This document shows, one piece after another, positions 35,017-43,573 of a stretch of DNA of 64,000 bases (its first letter is position 1; each line of letters starts with the position of its first letter). The notes under the pieces were generated by a model. It was not told the DNA's origin. It searched no databases and saw nothing but the letters and a program-made list of their open reading frames with translations. Origin of the DNA: JBBRSD01 sp038245725 (GTDB taxonomy: Bacteria; Actinomycetota; Coriobacteriia; Anaerosomatales; JAAXUF01). The DNA lies in the NCBI GenBank assembly GCA_038245725.1, contig JBBRSD010000006.1, positions 62,001 to 126,000 of the forward strand, given 5' to 3'. The position numbers and the translations under genes were made by a program.

Positions 35017-35967
35017 ATGGAGTGGAAACGCGAACCGAAGACGTGGGCCGCAATCGCCACGACGCTCGTGCTCTGGGCGTCGGCGTTCGCTGGCATACGA
35101 GCGGGCATGCGCCTGGCCTCCGGCATCCCTGGTCCCGACGGCTACGGGCCGGGCGAGCTCGCGCTGCTGCGCTTCGCGACCGCATCGCTCGTGCTCGCGG
35201 GCTACGCGCTCGCGACCAGGATGCGCCTCCCCGAGCGCCGCGACCTGCCGAGAATCGCGGTCGCCGGGCTTCTCGGCATCACGATCTACCATCTCGGCCT
35301 CAACTTCGGGGAGGTGCGCGTGAGCGCCGGCGCGGCCGCGCTGCTCATTGCCGCCGGCCCGGTCTTTACCGCGATGATGTCGGCCGCGTTCCTGCGCGAG
35401 CGGCTCACAGCAGTGGGGTGGGGCGGCATCGGCGTCGCGTTCGCGGGAGTCGCGCTGATCTCATTCGGCGAAAGCGGCGGGCTGCGCTTCGAGCCGGCCT
35501 CGCTGCTCGTGCTGCTCGCGGCGGTGTCGACCGCGGGCTACTTCATCGTCTCGAAGCAGGGGCTGCGAATCTACTCGCCGCTCGAGTTCACGACCTACAT
35601 CATCTGGGCCGGCACGATCCCGCTGCTCTTCTTCGCACCGGGCCTCGCACGCCAGCTCCCGCAGGCGGCTCCTTCGGCCACGCTCGCAATCGTCTACCTC
35701 GGCGTCTTCCCGGCCGCCATCGCCTACGTGCTGTGGAGCTACGCGCTCGCGCGCATGCCGGCCTCGATCCTCTCGGCGTTCCTGTACCTCTCGCCGGTGC
35801 TCGCGATGTTCATCGCGTGGCTGTGGATCGGCGAAGTTCCGGCCGTTTTGACACTTGTCGGGGGCCTGATCGCCGTTGGTGGCGTTGTTATTGTCCAGAT
35901 GAAAGGCCAGCCCCGCTCGAGCGCCGGCGAACTCGCAGCCAACCCGATTGAGGCATCTGATGGCTAG
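35017..35967 (+). CDS. EamA/DMT family transporter
   Basis: 316 aa from ATG 35017, 13 bases after the amidotransferase stop. Ten hydrophobic helices arranged as two EamA repeats: LWASAFAGIRAGM and AALLIAAGPVFTAMMSAAFLRERLT in the first, and LWSYALARMPASILSAFLYLSPVLAMFIAWLWIGE in the second. This is a typical drug/metabolite exporter for amino acids or other small metabolites. It overlaps the following GNAT gene by eight bases and probably shares a transcript with the amidotransferase. Confidence 0.92.
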   Translation: MEWKREPKTWAAIATTLVLWASAFAGIRAGMRLASGIPGPDGYGPGELALLRFATASLVLAGYALATRMRLPERRDLPRIAVAGLLGITIYHLGLNFGEVRVSAGAAALLIAAGPVFTAMMSAAFLRERLTAVGWGGIGVAFAGVALISFGESGGLRFEPASLLVLLAAVSTAGYFIVSKQGLRIYSPLEFTTYIIWAGTIPLLFFAPGLARQLPQAAPSATLAIVYLGVFPAAIAYVLWSYALARMPASILSAFLYLSPVLAMFIAWLWIGEVPAVLTLVGGLIAVGGVVIVQMKGQPRSSAGELAANPIEASDG

Positions 35968-36463
35968 CCCGCGCGTCGAACGCATCGCTCGAGAAGACGG
36001 ACCGGGAATCGCCCAGGTCCGCGATCTCTTCGCCGAGTACGCCGAGTGGCTCTCGCCTTTCCTCACCTCATCTACGATCGCCGATGAGCTCGAGTCGCTT
36101 CCGGCGCCCTTCGAAGCGCCCGGCGGACGCTTGCTCGTGGCTCGCGATTCCGACGGAATCATCTGTGGATGCGTGGGAGTGAAGCGCTACACCGACGGGA
36201 GCTGCGAGATCAAGCGGCTGTTCGTGAGGCCCGACTGCCGAGGGACGGGGATCGGCTACGCGCTCTTCTCGGCGGCGCTCGATGCCGCATGCGACCTCGG
36301 CTACCGCGACGCGCTCGTGTCGACGATTCCGGCGTACATGGACGAGGCGAACCGTATGTACGAGCGGCTGGGCTTCAAACCCACCGAGTGTTTCGAAGAG
36401 GTCACGCGAGCTGAAGCGGAGATCCGCTACCTGCGCTACGGGCTTTCGGAGTGGTGCGGGTAG
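35960..36463 (+). CDS. GNAT family N-acetyltransferase
   Basis: 167 aa. The acetyl-CoA site is in FVRPDCRGTGIGYALFSAAL (R/Q-x-x-G-x-G/A motif). Motif B residues include MYERLGFKPTE near the end. Start is ATG 35960, overlapping the EamA gene end. The opening GIAQVRDLFAEYAEWL and the EIKRLFVRP block match the GNAT group that acts on amino acids or small amines. The operon with an exporter and a glutamine amidotransferase suggests handling of an amine metabolite, but no substrate can be named. Confidence 0.88.
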   Translation: MASPRVERIAREDGPGIAQVRDLFAEYAEWLSPFLTSSTIADELESLPAPFEAPGGRLLVARDSDGIICGCVGVKRYTDGSCEIKRLFVRPDCRGTGIGYALFSAALDAACDLGYRDALVSTIPAYMDEANRMYERLGFKPTECFEEVTRAEAEIRYLRYGLSEWCG

Positions 36464-36479
36464 CTCAAACCGGCGCGGC

Positions 36480-36752
36480 TCATCCCCGGACCTCGAAACC
36501 GGCCAGGCCCTCTGGCTTCTCGGCGGTTTCGGCAAGTGACGTGACGACCGCGTGCTCCGGGCCGCGCCGCGCCCACGCGACCGCGCGCGCGACGAGTTCC
36601 TCCGGCCCCTCGAAGACAGCCTCGACGCCGCCGTGGGGCAGGTTGCGCACCCAGCCCGTGAGGCCGAGCGCCTCAGCCGTCTGCCGCGTGGAGTCGCGGA
36701 ACCACACGCCCTGAACCCTGCCCTCGACGACCACTCGCGACCGGACGTTCAT
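36480..36752 (-). CDS. acyP: Acylphosphatase
   Basis: 90 aa from ATG 36752, with AGAGG upstream. Catalytic residues are kept: Arg19 in GRVQGVWFRDS and Asn37 in WVRNLPHGGVEAVFEG. The fold ends in FEVRG. It hydrolyses acyl phosphates such as carbamoyl or acetyl phosphate. Convergent with the GNAT gene; 64 bases separate it from the divergent tautomerase. Confidence 0.95.
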   Translation of the reverse strand: MNVRSRVVVEGRVQGVWFRDSTRQTAEALGLTGWVRNLPHGGVEAVFEGPEELVARAVAWARRGPEHAVVTSLAETAEKPEGLAGFEVRG

Positions 36753-36816
36753 CGTACCTCTCCCCAAAACCGACTAGCGGGTATAACATTCGTATCCCCA
36801 GATGGAGGAGACGTTC

Positions 36817-37218
36817 GTGCCTATCGTGCGCATCGACATCCAGTCCGGCAAGTCCACCGAGTACAAGCGCGCGGTTCTGCACGGCGTCCGCTCGGCGATC
36901 ACGCTCGCGCTCGGCGCGCCCGACGAGCGCGTCATGCTCCGCCTCGCCGAGACACCCGCCGAGGACATCGACGTCACGCCGGACCGCTCCGATTCGCTCG
37001 CGATCATCGAGATCTCGATGCTCCCCGGACGCGGGCCCGACCTCAAGTCGAAGCTGTACGAGGCGATTGTGAACAACCTGGCGGCAGCGCCTGGCATTCA
37101 CGCGAAGGACATCATGGTGCTCGTCAACGATCCGTCAGTCGAGTGTTTCGCTCTCGGAGGAGTCATGCAGTGCACGCTCGCCGATCAGCCGGTGGCAGAC
37201 GATGGCAACGAGGTCTGA
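36817..37218 (+). CDS. Tautomerase superfamily protein (4-oxalocrotonate tautomerase-like)
   Basis: 133 aa. The GTG at 36817 is chosen because it places Pro directly after the initiator Met (M-P-I-V-R), giving the Pro1 general base this superfamily needs, and GGAGGAG is six bases upstream; an upstream ATG at 36802 would bury the proline. The chain is about twice the size of single 4-OT units and may be a two-domain (MIF/fused) form: VRIDIQSGKS at the N-terminus and IIEISMLPGRG midway. Overlaps the next gene by 17 bases. Substrate unknown. Confidence 0.85.
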   Translation: MPIVRIDIQSGKSTEYKRAVLHGVRSAITLALGAPDERVMLRLAETPAEDIDVTPDRSDSLAIIEISMLPGRGPDLKSKLYEAIVNNLAAAPGIHAKDIMVLVNDPSVECFALGGVMQCTLADQPVADDGNEV

Positions 37219-37921
37219 GGTGGCGGGGGCCATGGCCCCGACTCAGCTCGCGCCGGAGCCGATGGGGACCACGAAGGCCCGCCCGTACACGCTCGGCGAG
37301 GAGATCGCCAACAGCGTCATCCACGGCCTTGGTGTGGTGCTCTCCATCTCGGCGCTCACGATGCTGCTCGTCTTCGCGGGCTGGGCTCACAACGGCTGGG
37401 CGATCGCGAGCGGCATCGTCTACGGCGTCTCGCTCGTGCTCGAATACACCGCCTCGACGCTGTACCACAGTTTTCCGCAGGCGAGGCTGAAGCACGTCTT
37501 CAAGATCCTCGACCACTGCGGGATCTACGTGCTGATCGCCGGGTCGTACACGCCGTTTTGCCTCATAACGCTACGCGATAAGGGCGGGATCTGGCTGTTC
37601 GCCGTAGTGTGGTCGATCGCGGTCGCGGGCATCTCGACTGAGGCGTTCTGGGCGTACCGCCCGCGCTGGGTTTCGGCGACCGTCTACCTCGCAATGGGTT
37701 GGCTCGTCGTCTTCGCGATCAAGCCACTCGTCGCATCGATCGCACCCGCGGGGCTGTGGCTGCTCGTAGCGGGCGGCTTGTGCTACACGGTGGGCACCGT
37801 GTTCTACGTGCTCAAGCGGGTCCGCTACATGCATGCGATCTGGCACGTCTGGGTTCTCGCGGGCAGCATCCTTCACTTCCTCGCAGTGCTGCTCTACATC
37901 ATCATCCCGAGCGGCCGGTAG
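37202..37921 (+). CDS. trhA: Hemolysin III family protein (TrhA/YqfA, PAQR-like)
   Basis: 239 aa. Seven membrane helices follow a 30-residue soluble N-terminus. The family's conserved SxxxHxxG (NSVIHGLG), SALYH-type motif (STLYHSFP), DHCGIYVLIAGSYTPF and a C-terminal HAIWHVWVLAGSILHFLAV carry the metal-binding His and Asp of the PAQR/CREST superfamily. Bacterial members affect membrane energetics and fatty acid metabolism. The start overlaps the tautomerase end; GTG at 37220 or later Met are possible alternatives. Confidence 0.93.
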   Translation: MATRSEVAGAMAPTQLAPEPMGTTKARPYTLGEEIANSVIHGLGVVLSISALTMLLVFAGWAHNGWAIASGIVYGVSLVLEYTASTLYHSFPQARLKHVFKILDHCGIYVLIAGSYTPFCLITLRDKGGIWLFAVVWSIAVAGISTEAFWAYRPRWVSATVYLAMGWLVVFAIKPLVASIAPAGLWLLVAGGLCYTVGTVFYVLKRVRYMHAIWHVWVLAGSILHFLAVLLYIIIPSGR

Positions 37922-37927
37922 CGCCCG

Positions 37928-38686
37928 CTACTTCTTGCCCGGCAGAACGGCCTTGTTGTCGTAGCCGAGCTTCTCCCAGTAGCCGAGATAGGCCGCGTTG
38001 CTCGACACCTCGATCTCCTTGACCCATTTCGCCCACTTGTATCCGTAGCGGTCCTCTGCGACAACCTGGAAGGGGTAGCCTCGCTCCGGGGGCATCGTCA
38101 CCCCGTTCATCTTGTAGCCCAGGATGATGTTGCGACTCATCACGTAGTCGAGCGGCAGGGACGATGTGTACCCGTCCACGCAATGGAAGATGAGCACCTT
38201 CGCCGAGGGGTCGGCTCCGCCGGCTTTGGCAAGCAGGTCCGTGAGCAGGACACCCTGCCAGAGATACGCGACCGACCAGCCCTCGACGCAGTGCAAGTCG
38301 ACCTGCTTGGTCGCCGAGTGCATCGAGGTCACGTCGGCGTAACTCAGGGCTATAGGTGACTTCACGAGACCATCGATCTTGAGCCGGTAGGTTGCGATGT
38401 CGACGTGCTGCGGTCCCTTGATCGAGTTGTCCGGCTCCGATGCGACCGGCGAGAGCTTCTTGCCCTTGTAGTCGCGAATCTCGACCTTGCCGTAGTCGGT
38501 GTTCGAGCCGATGGCGAGACGACCACCACCCAGGTTGATGCCGCCCTTCGGCGAGCGGCCGCATCCCGACATCGCGAACATCGCCAAGACGGCGGCCGCA
38601 GTCACGGCAACGGCGAGCGCAAGCAAGGCAACCCGTCGCGCGTCTCGATTATGGGCCGAGGTCACCCCGGAACGATTCCACAACAT
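37928..38686 (-). CDS. Lipoprotein with oxidoreductase molybdopterin-binding domain (sulfite-oxidase/MsrP fold)
   Basis: 252 aa. Signal segment (about 17-40) ends in a lipobox-like MSGC (Cys42), so it is likely lipid-anchored outside the membrane. The Moco domain (PF00174) covers about 90-225: LHCVEGWSVAYLWQGVLLTDLL places the molybdenum-ligand Cys133, and VLIFHCVDGYTSSLPLDYV and MPPERGYPFQVVAEDRYGYKWAKWVKEIEV follow. The start ATG has GAGGAG six bases upstream. It is transcribed divergently from a flavin reductase-like gene, which could supply electrons. The size and lack of a dimerisation domain are like MsrP/YedY catalytic subunits. Substrate not known. Confidence 0.9.
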   Translation of the reverse strand: MLWNRSGVTSAHNRDARRVALLALAVAVTAAAVLAMFAMSGCGRSPKGGINLGGGRLAIGSNTDYGKVEIRDYKGKKLSPVASEPDNSIKGPQHVDIATYRLKIDGLVKSPIALSYADVTSMHSATKQVDLHCVEGWSVAYLWQGVLLTDLLAKAGGADPSAKVLIFHCVDGYTSSLPLDYVMSRNIILGYKMNGVTMPPERGYPFQVVAEDRYGYKWAKWVKEIEVSSNAAYLGYWEKLGYDNKAVLPGKK

Positions 38687-38773
38687 CGGTTGCTCCTCTC
38701 GTTTGCGCGCGGCGTCTGCCGGCGTAGGGTATCTTCCCCTCGGCTCGACTCAGCGACATGGAGGACAAGCAAC

Positions 38774-39478
38774 GTGGCATCTCGGCAAGAAGTGGTTCTG
38801 CTCGGTAAGGAGAGCTGCGGCAAGGACACGGTGATCCTCCGGTTCTCACGGCCGACCCGGTTTGAGTTCGCGTCGGGTCAGTGGTTCCGGCTGGCGCTGG
38901 CAACCGACGAAGGCGACCTCGCCGAGACGTTCTCAGTGTGCTCGGCGCCGAGCGATCCGGAGCTGATGATGGCGACCAGACTGACCGGAGCCCCCTTCAA
39001 GCGTGCACTCGCCGCGCTCGTGCCGGGCGACCGCGCATCGATCATGGGTCCCGGCGGGCATCTCGCGCTGCCGCCGAGCACCGATCGGGTCGCGTTCCTC
39101 GCGGGCGGCGTGGGAATCACGCCGGTGCGATCGATCCTGCGCGACGCTCGAGCGCACGGCCGCGTGTTCGCAGACGCCCTCCTCCTCTACGGCAACCGCG
39201 ACGAGACGTGCGTGCCCTTTGCAGACGAGCTCCTCGGCATGGGCGATGTCGGCTTGCGCACGGTGGTGTGCCTCGAGGAGCCGTCGGACGCCTGGAAGGG
39301 CGAGCGCGGACTCATCACCGCCGAGACCATCCGGCGCCACATGGACCCCGCGGACGGCCGCGTCTTTCTTGTCGCCGGCCCGCCCGCGATGGTCGATGCG
39401 ATGGAGCGCGTGCTTGATGAATTACTGGTGAAGGACGATCGTCGGCTGTTCGAGCGCTTCGGGATGGTCGGGCACTGA
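38774..39478 (+). CDS. FAD-dependent oxidoreductase (ferredoxin-NADP reductase-like)
   Basis: 234 aa from GTG 38774, with GGAGG nine bases upstream; the open frame to 38405 overlaps the neighbouring gene and is not used. The flavin-binding barrel ends in AETFSVCSAPSDPE (variant of RxYS), then the NAD(P) domain has FLAGGVGITPVRSILRD, YGNRDETCVPFADEL and VFLVAGPPAMVDAM. There is no iron-sulfur or membrane part. Divergent from the Moco lipoprotein gene with an 87-base gap holding both promoters, so a functional link is plausible but it has no signal peptide and would be cytoplasmic. Confidence 0.88.
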   Translation: MASRQEVVLLGKESCGKDTVILRFSRPTRFEFASGQWFRLALATDEGDLAETFSVCSAPSDPELMMATRLTGAPFKRALAALVPGDRASIMGPGGHLALPPSTDRVAFLAGGVGITPVRSILRDARAHGRVFADALLLYGNRDETCVPFADELLGMGDVGLRTVVCLEEPSDAWKGERGLITAETIRRHMDPADGRVFLVAGPPAMVDAMERVLDELLVKDDRRLFERFGMVGH

Positions 39479-39637
39479 GCGGCGACGAGCGGACGATTCG
39501 TGGTCGCAGAGTTCTTTATGCTGGATAGCCGCCAGTCGAAGCTCGGCGGTTACCGACGCCGTTCGACTCCGGGAACAGTCCTCTCGTCCGTAGCTCGAGC
39601 AATGATTCACTAATCTCGCTACACTTCACTAGGGCGG

Positions 39638-39659
39638 ACCTCCTACTTCTGTAGGAGGT
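39638..39659 (+). promoter_or_regulatory. Hairpin sequestering the ribosome site of the wHTH gene
   Basis: ACCTCCTAC pairs perfectly with GTAGGAGGT (9 bp, TTCT loop). The 3' arm is the only ribosome site for the gene starting at 39662. As RNA it would occlude that site; as DNA it is a 9-9 dyad that the encoded protein could bind. Confidence 0.6.
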
Positions 39660-39661
39660 GC

Positions 39662-40072
39662 TTGCATCAGAACGGCCGCGCTCTGCAACGCGACGAGAAC
39701 GGGTACGACGTGTATGACCTCGAAGGGATCCTTGGTCCCACGGTCACACAGTTCGTTCAGCGACACGTCAGATCTCTGCTGGCGTGGGATATCGTCGTGT
39801 TCTTCCATCGCAACCCTGAGGCCGTTCTCGACGCTCCCGGTTTGGCCACACGGCTCGGCCGTCGGCTCGACGAGATCGAACCCGAAATCCAGATGTTATG
39901 CGACGGTCGCATCCTTCAGCGCGCGGGCGGTTTGATCCGCTACAAGCCGTCCGAGGGACTTCACGAAGAGGTCGGGGCGTTCGTCGATGCCTGTCAGGAC
40001 CGCAGCCGCCGCTTGGCGCTCATCGCACTCGTACTGCGAAGTATCGGGAAGAACTCCGCCGGCACTCTGTGA
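39662..40072 (+). CDS. Putative winged-helix protein, unknown function
   Basis: 136 aa from TTG 39662; AGGAGG ends three bases upstream, closer than usual, but no better in-frame start is visible. Residues 50-90 suggest a winged-helix fold: AWDIVVFFHRNPEAVL, LATRLGRRLDEIEPEIQMLCDGRILQRAGGLIRYKP, in which 'LATRLG' resembles a recognition-helix turn and the GGLIRY hairpin the wing. A C-terminal helix follows. Transcriptional autoregulation through the adjacent dyad is possible. I recognise no specific family. Confidence 0.6.
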   Translation: MHQNGRALQRDENGYDVYDLEGILGPTVTQFVQRHVRSLLAWDIVVFFHRNPEAVLDAPGLATRLGRRLDEIEPEIQMLCDGRILQRAGGLIRYKPSEGLHEEVGAFVDACQDRSRRLALIALVLRSIGKNSAGTL

Positions 40073-40103
40073 GGCTTGCGCACGTGCGCGTCGAGATTCG
40101 GCG

Positions 40104-41423
40104 TCAGAGCAACTCGGAGACGTCCACGTCGAGCGCCTCGGGTGCGATGATCTCGACGATGCTCACTTCCTCGAGTCCCAGGTCCACGTCTTTGTCTTCG
40201 CTTACCTCGAGCCCGTTTGCATCCCACGCACGTCGGACGATGGGCAGGAGCGGGTCGTCGCCCGAGCGGGACACGACGCCCGCACTTTGATCTGATAGGC
40301 GTACCACGCACCCGACGGGAAAGGGCCCAAGCGCGTTGGCGAAGAGCCGCGCGAGGAACGGGTCGAAGTACCGGTTCGCCTCTCGGAGCACCTGCACGAG
40401 GGCCCGGTCTGGCGTGAGCGCGGGCGTGCCCGGCGCAGGGCTCGTGAGGTTCTCGTACCGATCGACGATCGAGACGATCCGGCTGTAAGGGTGGCCGACG
40501 TAGCCCGGCTCGCGCTCCGGGAATCCGGAGCCGTCCGCGTACATGTGGTGCTCGTAGGCGACCAGCATGGGCGCGGCGTCATCGAGCGCCAGTTGTTGGA
40601 GCATCTCGGCGCCGACCTTGGGGTGTTCGACCCGCATGCGTTCGGCCTGTTCGGGATCGTCCGCGTTGAACGCAGCTTTGCCGATGTCGTGCAGGACCGC
40701 CGCCGATCCAAGCGACGCGAGCCCCTCGGCGGGTAGGCCCATGCGATGGCCGAGTACGAGCGCGTAGTTCATCACGTTGAGTGAGTGGAACAGCGCGCGC
40801 TCCTCCGGACGGCGCGCGGCCGCCATCGAAAGCACCGCCGTCACGTCCTCCGAAAGCCTCGGGATGACGTCTTCTGAGAGCGAGCGTGCCGAGGAGACGG
40901 CTGTGAGATCGCCGGCCGTGACCTGCTCGAGCATCTTGCGGATCGCGGTGACCGAGCGACGGAAGAGCGCGCGGTCCTTCTCGCGCGCGGCGTCGCGTCC
41001 GTTGCCGTCGCTTTCTTGCCCCGCACGGGCGAGTAGTGAGGCAACGACTGACGTCACCCCTCGTGCCGACAGCTCTTGAGAGAGGTCGAGCTCGGGCGTG
41101 GGGCGCAGCGACAGGATCTCGGTGAGAGCCACCGCGTCACTTGCCGAGAAGTCCGCGTGGAAGACGAGCGACTCGATCAGGAGCGACTCGAACGCTTCTG
41201 CGACCTGCGGGAGGCCCGGCACGTCATCTGGTATGGGGAGGCTATCGTGGTAGAGGCGGCCTTGGTGGATGTTGAGCACGAACGGTTCGGCTGAGGCCAC
41301 CTCGCGGACCGCGCGCTCGAGTTCGGCGACGGCTTCGGCATAGGCGGGGTGGGTCGAAGGGTAGAGCTGGACCGCTTTGCGCGATCCAGCGAGCGCGGTG
41401 ACCGCTGCTGCACCTGCGTCCAT
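40104..41423 (-). CDS. HD-GYP-type phosphodiesterase-like protein with HEAT-module N-terminal domain (copy 1)
   Basis: 439 aa. The N-terminal ~130 residues (LYPSTHPAY at 20-28) match the start of the paired HEAT protein. The HD region has HDIGK (245-249), HH (292-293) and DGSGFP (297-302), the modified GYP loop of HD-GYP cyclic-di-GMP phosphodiesterases. Its ATG overlaps the stop of the HEAT gene by one base (TGATG), so the pair is co-translated. The segment before HD is a long helical linker (about 150-205). Whether the metal site is active cannot be shown here. No receiver or PAS domain is present; the N-terminal domain may be the sensor. Confidence 0.8.
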   Translation of the reverse strand: MDAGAAAVTALAGSRKAVQLYPSTHPAYAEAVAELERAVREVASAEPFVLNIHQGRLYHDSLPIPDDVPGLPQVAEAFESLLIESLVFHADFSASDAVALTEILSLRPTPELDLSQELSARGVTSVVASLLARAGQESDGNGRDAAREKDRALFRRSVTAIRKMLEQVTAGDLTAVSSARSLSEDVIPRLSEDVTAVLSMAAARRPEERALFHSLNVMNYALVLGHRMGLPAEGLASLGSAAVLHDIGKAAFNADDPEQAERMRVEHPKVGAEMLQQLALDDAAPMLVAYEHHMYADGSGFPEREPGYVGHPYSRIVSIVDRYENLTSPAPGTPALTPDRALVQVLREANRYFDPFLARLFANALGPFPVGCVVRLSDQSAGVVSRSGDDPLLPIVRRAWDANGLEVSEDKDVDLGLEEVSIVEIIAPEALDVDVSELL

Positions 41424-43405
41424 CAGGCACCCGCCTGCGGTCTGATCGCCAGTGCTTGCGCGACGAGCTGCTGGACTTCGTGGAAATGTCCGCGCTTGAT
41501 GAGGCTCCTGCGCGACGCGAGCCGGCCGAGCGCCTCATCGGCGGCGGGCTCGGCGGTGCGAGCAAGCGCGCCGATAAGCTCGCGCCCGCGCGTGAAGTCG
41601 GAGTTGTCGATGTCGAGCTCCGCAAGGCGGGCGGCAAGAAGTGTCGCCGCACCCGGGGTGCCGCTCTTGGCGATCGCACGGGCGGCGATCGCGGCGACCT
41701 CCTCGGAGGGGTCGCGAAGACCGGAACCGAGCAGCGACAACCCGGCCGTGGCGCCGCTGGTAGCGATCGCCGTGAGGATGTCTCGGCGGGCCTGCTCCTC
41801 GGGGCGCGACAGCAGCGACTCGATCGTCTGCCACGAGCGACCGTCGCCGATAGCCGCGAGCCGCTCTACGATTGGCGCCAGCTGGAACCATTGAGCGTTC
41901 GGCGCAAGCGCGTTGACCAGGTCCCAGAGCCGCCTGCCGATGAGCTCCTCGGCGGCGTCGAGCCCTTCGCCTTTGAGCACGATTGCCTCGCTTGCGATGG
42001 CGCTGTTCACGGCGTCATCCGAGAAGCGAAGGATCTGCTTGGCGACAGGAGCGAGCGAGTGGTCGGCGACGACGGCGCGAAGCAGTACTCCGGCAGCTTC
42101 GGGATTGACGGCGCCTACGAACAGTTGATGCAGGTACGCCGGCAGCTCTGTCCACTCAGGATGACGGGCTTCTCGGGCGGCGAGCTCGTCGAGTATCTCG
42201 GCGACGAGGTAGAGCTCCTCGCGGCCAAGCAGGCGCGGGATCATAGCGGTCAGGCCGGCGGCGCCAGCCTGGAAACGGTCGTATTCGGTCTGCGAGTCCA
42301 GCAGCGTGAACATCGTGCGGACGCCCACCATATCGAGCACCAGCGTCGCTGCGGTCGTGGCCTCGCGGGCGCAGCTCACGTCCTCCTCGTTGACCGAACC
42401 GGCATGTACGAGCGTGCGGAAGGTGCGGTCGGAGTCGACGAGTGCGGGTTCCGGCTGGCCGCTCGTGCGAACGTCGATCATGTGGCCGAGGAACGCGACC
42501 TCGGCGGGGCCGTGTCCGGACATCGGGAGCATCGAGAGCACTTCCTCGCGGAGCGGCTGGGCGACACCGTCAAGGGGCAGATTCGCCAGCGCGCTCGAAA
42601 GCGAGAGCATGTTTCGGCCGAACACGCCGCCGAGGATCGAGCCGGCGATGTCGATCGCCGACATCAGTGCGAACATCCGAGAAGCGAGTTCGCGTGCGGG
42701 GCCCGGTTCGAGCGCGAGGGAGAGCAGCGCGTCGCGGTTTTCGGCCGGCTGCTCGGTCAGCGTTTCGGAAAGCGTGGTGGCCAGGTTCCCCGTGCCTTCG
42801 TCGCCGGTGATCCGCACGAACTCGCCGAGGCTCGAGCGCAAGGAGTCCTTGTCGCCCGAGGAGACCGACGTGAACCAGTCGCCCAGCTTGTCTGAGCTGT
42901 TCGCGATCTCCAGCAGGCGCGTCTCAGAGTCGACCGCGTCCGCTACGGACTGGTCGAGGGTCACGAGCTGGATGTCGGTGAGCTGCACGGTGCTCACGTT
43001 GAGTGCGGCCACGACCGCGCCGATCCCGCCCTCTGCGCGCACGTCTTCGGGAGAGCGCGACACCACTGAGAGGAAGCTGAGCAGGTCGTCGGCGCTGACG
43101 CCGGGCAGAAGTGAGAGCTGGGCGATGCCGTGGTCGCGCAGCGTGTTCGCGAGTTCGAGGCTGACCGCGATGTTTTGGGCGACCGGCTCTTCGTCCACCG
43201 CAAAACCCTCGCGCGCAACAGACAGCGGCAGACGCGTCGCCTCGGGGTCTTGAGCGAAGTACTCGCCGAGCGCGACGACCGCTGCGTCGACCGTCTGGCG
43301 GGGTATCGGGCTCGTGGGAGGATAGAGCCGTAGCGAACGAGTCGATGTCGACACCGCGCGCAAGACGCTATCGAGAATTCGAACGCGCGTTGAATCGAGT
43401 GCCAC
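41423..43405 (-). CDS. HEAT-repeat protein, first of HEAT/HD module (copy 1)
   Basis: 660 aa from GTG 43405, with AAGGGG upstream. The first ~150 residues (LYPPTSPIP at 28-36; VREGF-type strand AREGFAVDEE; 'dlLSFLSVVSRSPEDVRAEGGI') match three other proteins in this window. The middle is helical. The C-terminal ~200 residues are HEAT-like repeats (IESLLSRPEEQARRDILTAIATSG, then LRDPSEEVAAIAARAIAKSG). The HD gene overlaps its stop. Probably a scaffold that couples the N-terminal sensor to the HD partner. Function unknown. Confidence 0.65.
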   Translation of the reverse strand: MALDSTRVRILDSVLRAVSTSTRSLRLYPPTSPIPRQTVDAAVVALGEYFAQDPEATRLPLSVAREGFAVDEEPVAQNIAVSLELANTLRDHGIAQLSLLPGVSADDLLSFLSVVSRSPEDVRAEGGIGAVVAALNVSTVQLTDIQLVTLDQSVADAVDSETRLLEIANSSDKLGDWFTSVSSGDKDSLRSSLGEFVRITGDEGTGNLATTLSETLTEQPAENRDALLSLALEPGPARELASRMFALMSAIDIAGSILGGVFGRNMLSLSSALANLPLDGVAQPLREEVLSMLPMSGHGPAEVAFLGHMIDVRTSGQPEPALVDSDRTFRTLVHAGSVNEEDVSCAREATTAATLVLDMVGVRTMFTLLDSQTEYDRFQAGAAGLTAMIPRLLGREELYLVAEILDELAAREARHPEWTELPAYLHQLFVGAVNPEAAGVLLRAVVADHSLAPVAKQILRFSDDAVNSAIASEAIVLKGEGLDAAEELIGRRLWDLVNALAPNAQWFQLAPIVERLAAIGDGRSWQTIESLLSRPEEQARRDILTAIATSGATAGLSLLGSGLRDPSEEVAAIAARAIAKSGTPGAATLLAARLAELDIDNSDFTRGRELIGALARTAEPAADEALGRLASRRSLIKRGHFHEVQQLVAQALAIRPQAGA

Positions 43406-43573
43406 GAACCCCCCTTCCCCTCGTTTGCGGTGCAGCAGGACGCCGGCGCTATATTAAGCGACAGGTCTATATCTTATCGGTGTTCGAGCGGAATTGGTTA
43501 AGCATTCATATCTACGCACGCTCGCGCATGACAGCTGCGGTTTCGTGCACGCGATACTGGTAACCTACTCCGC

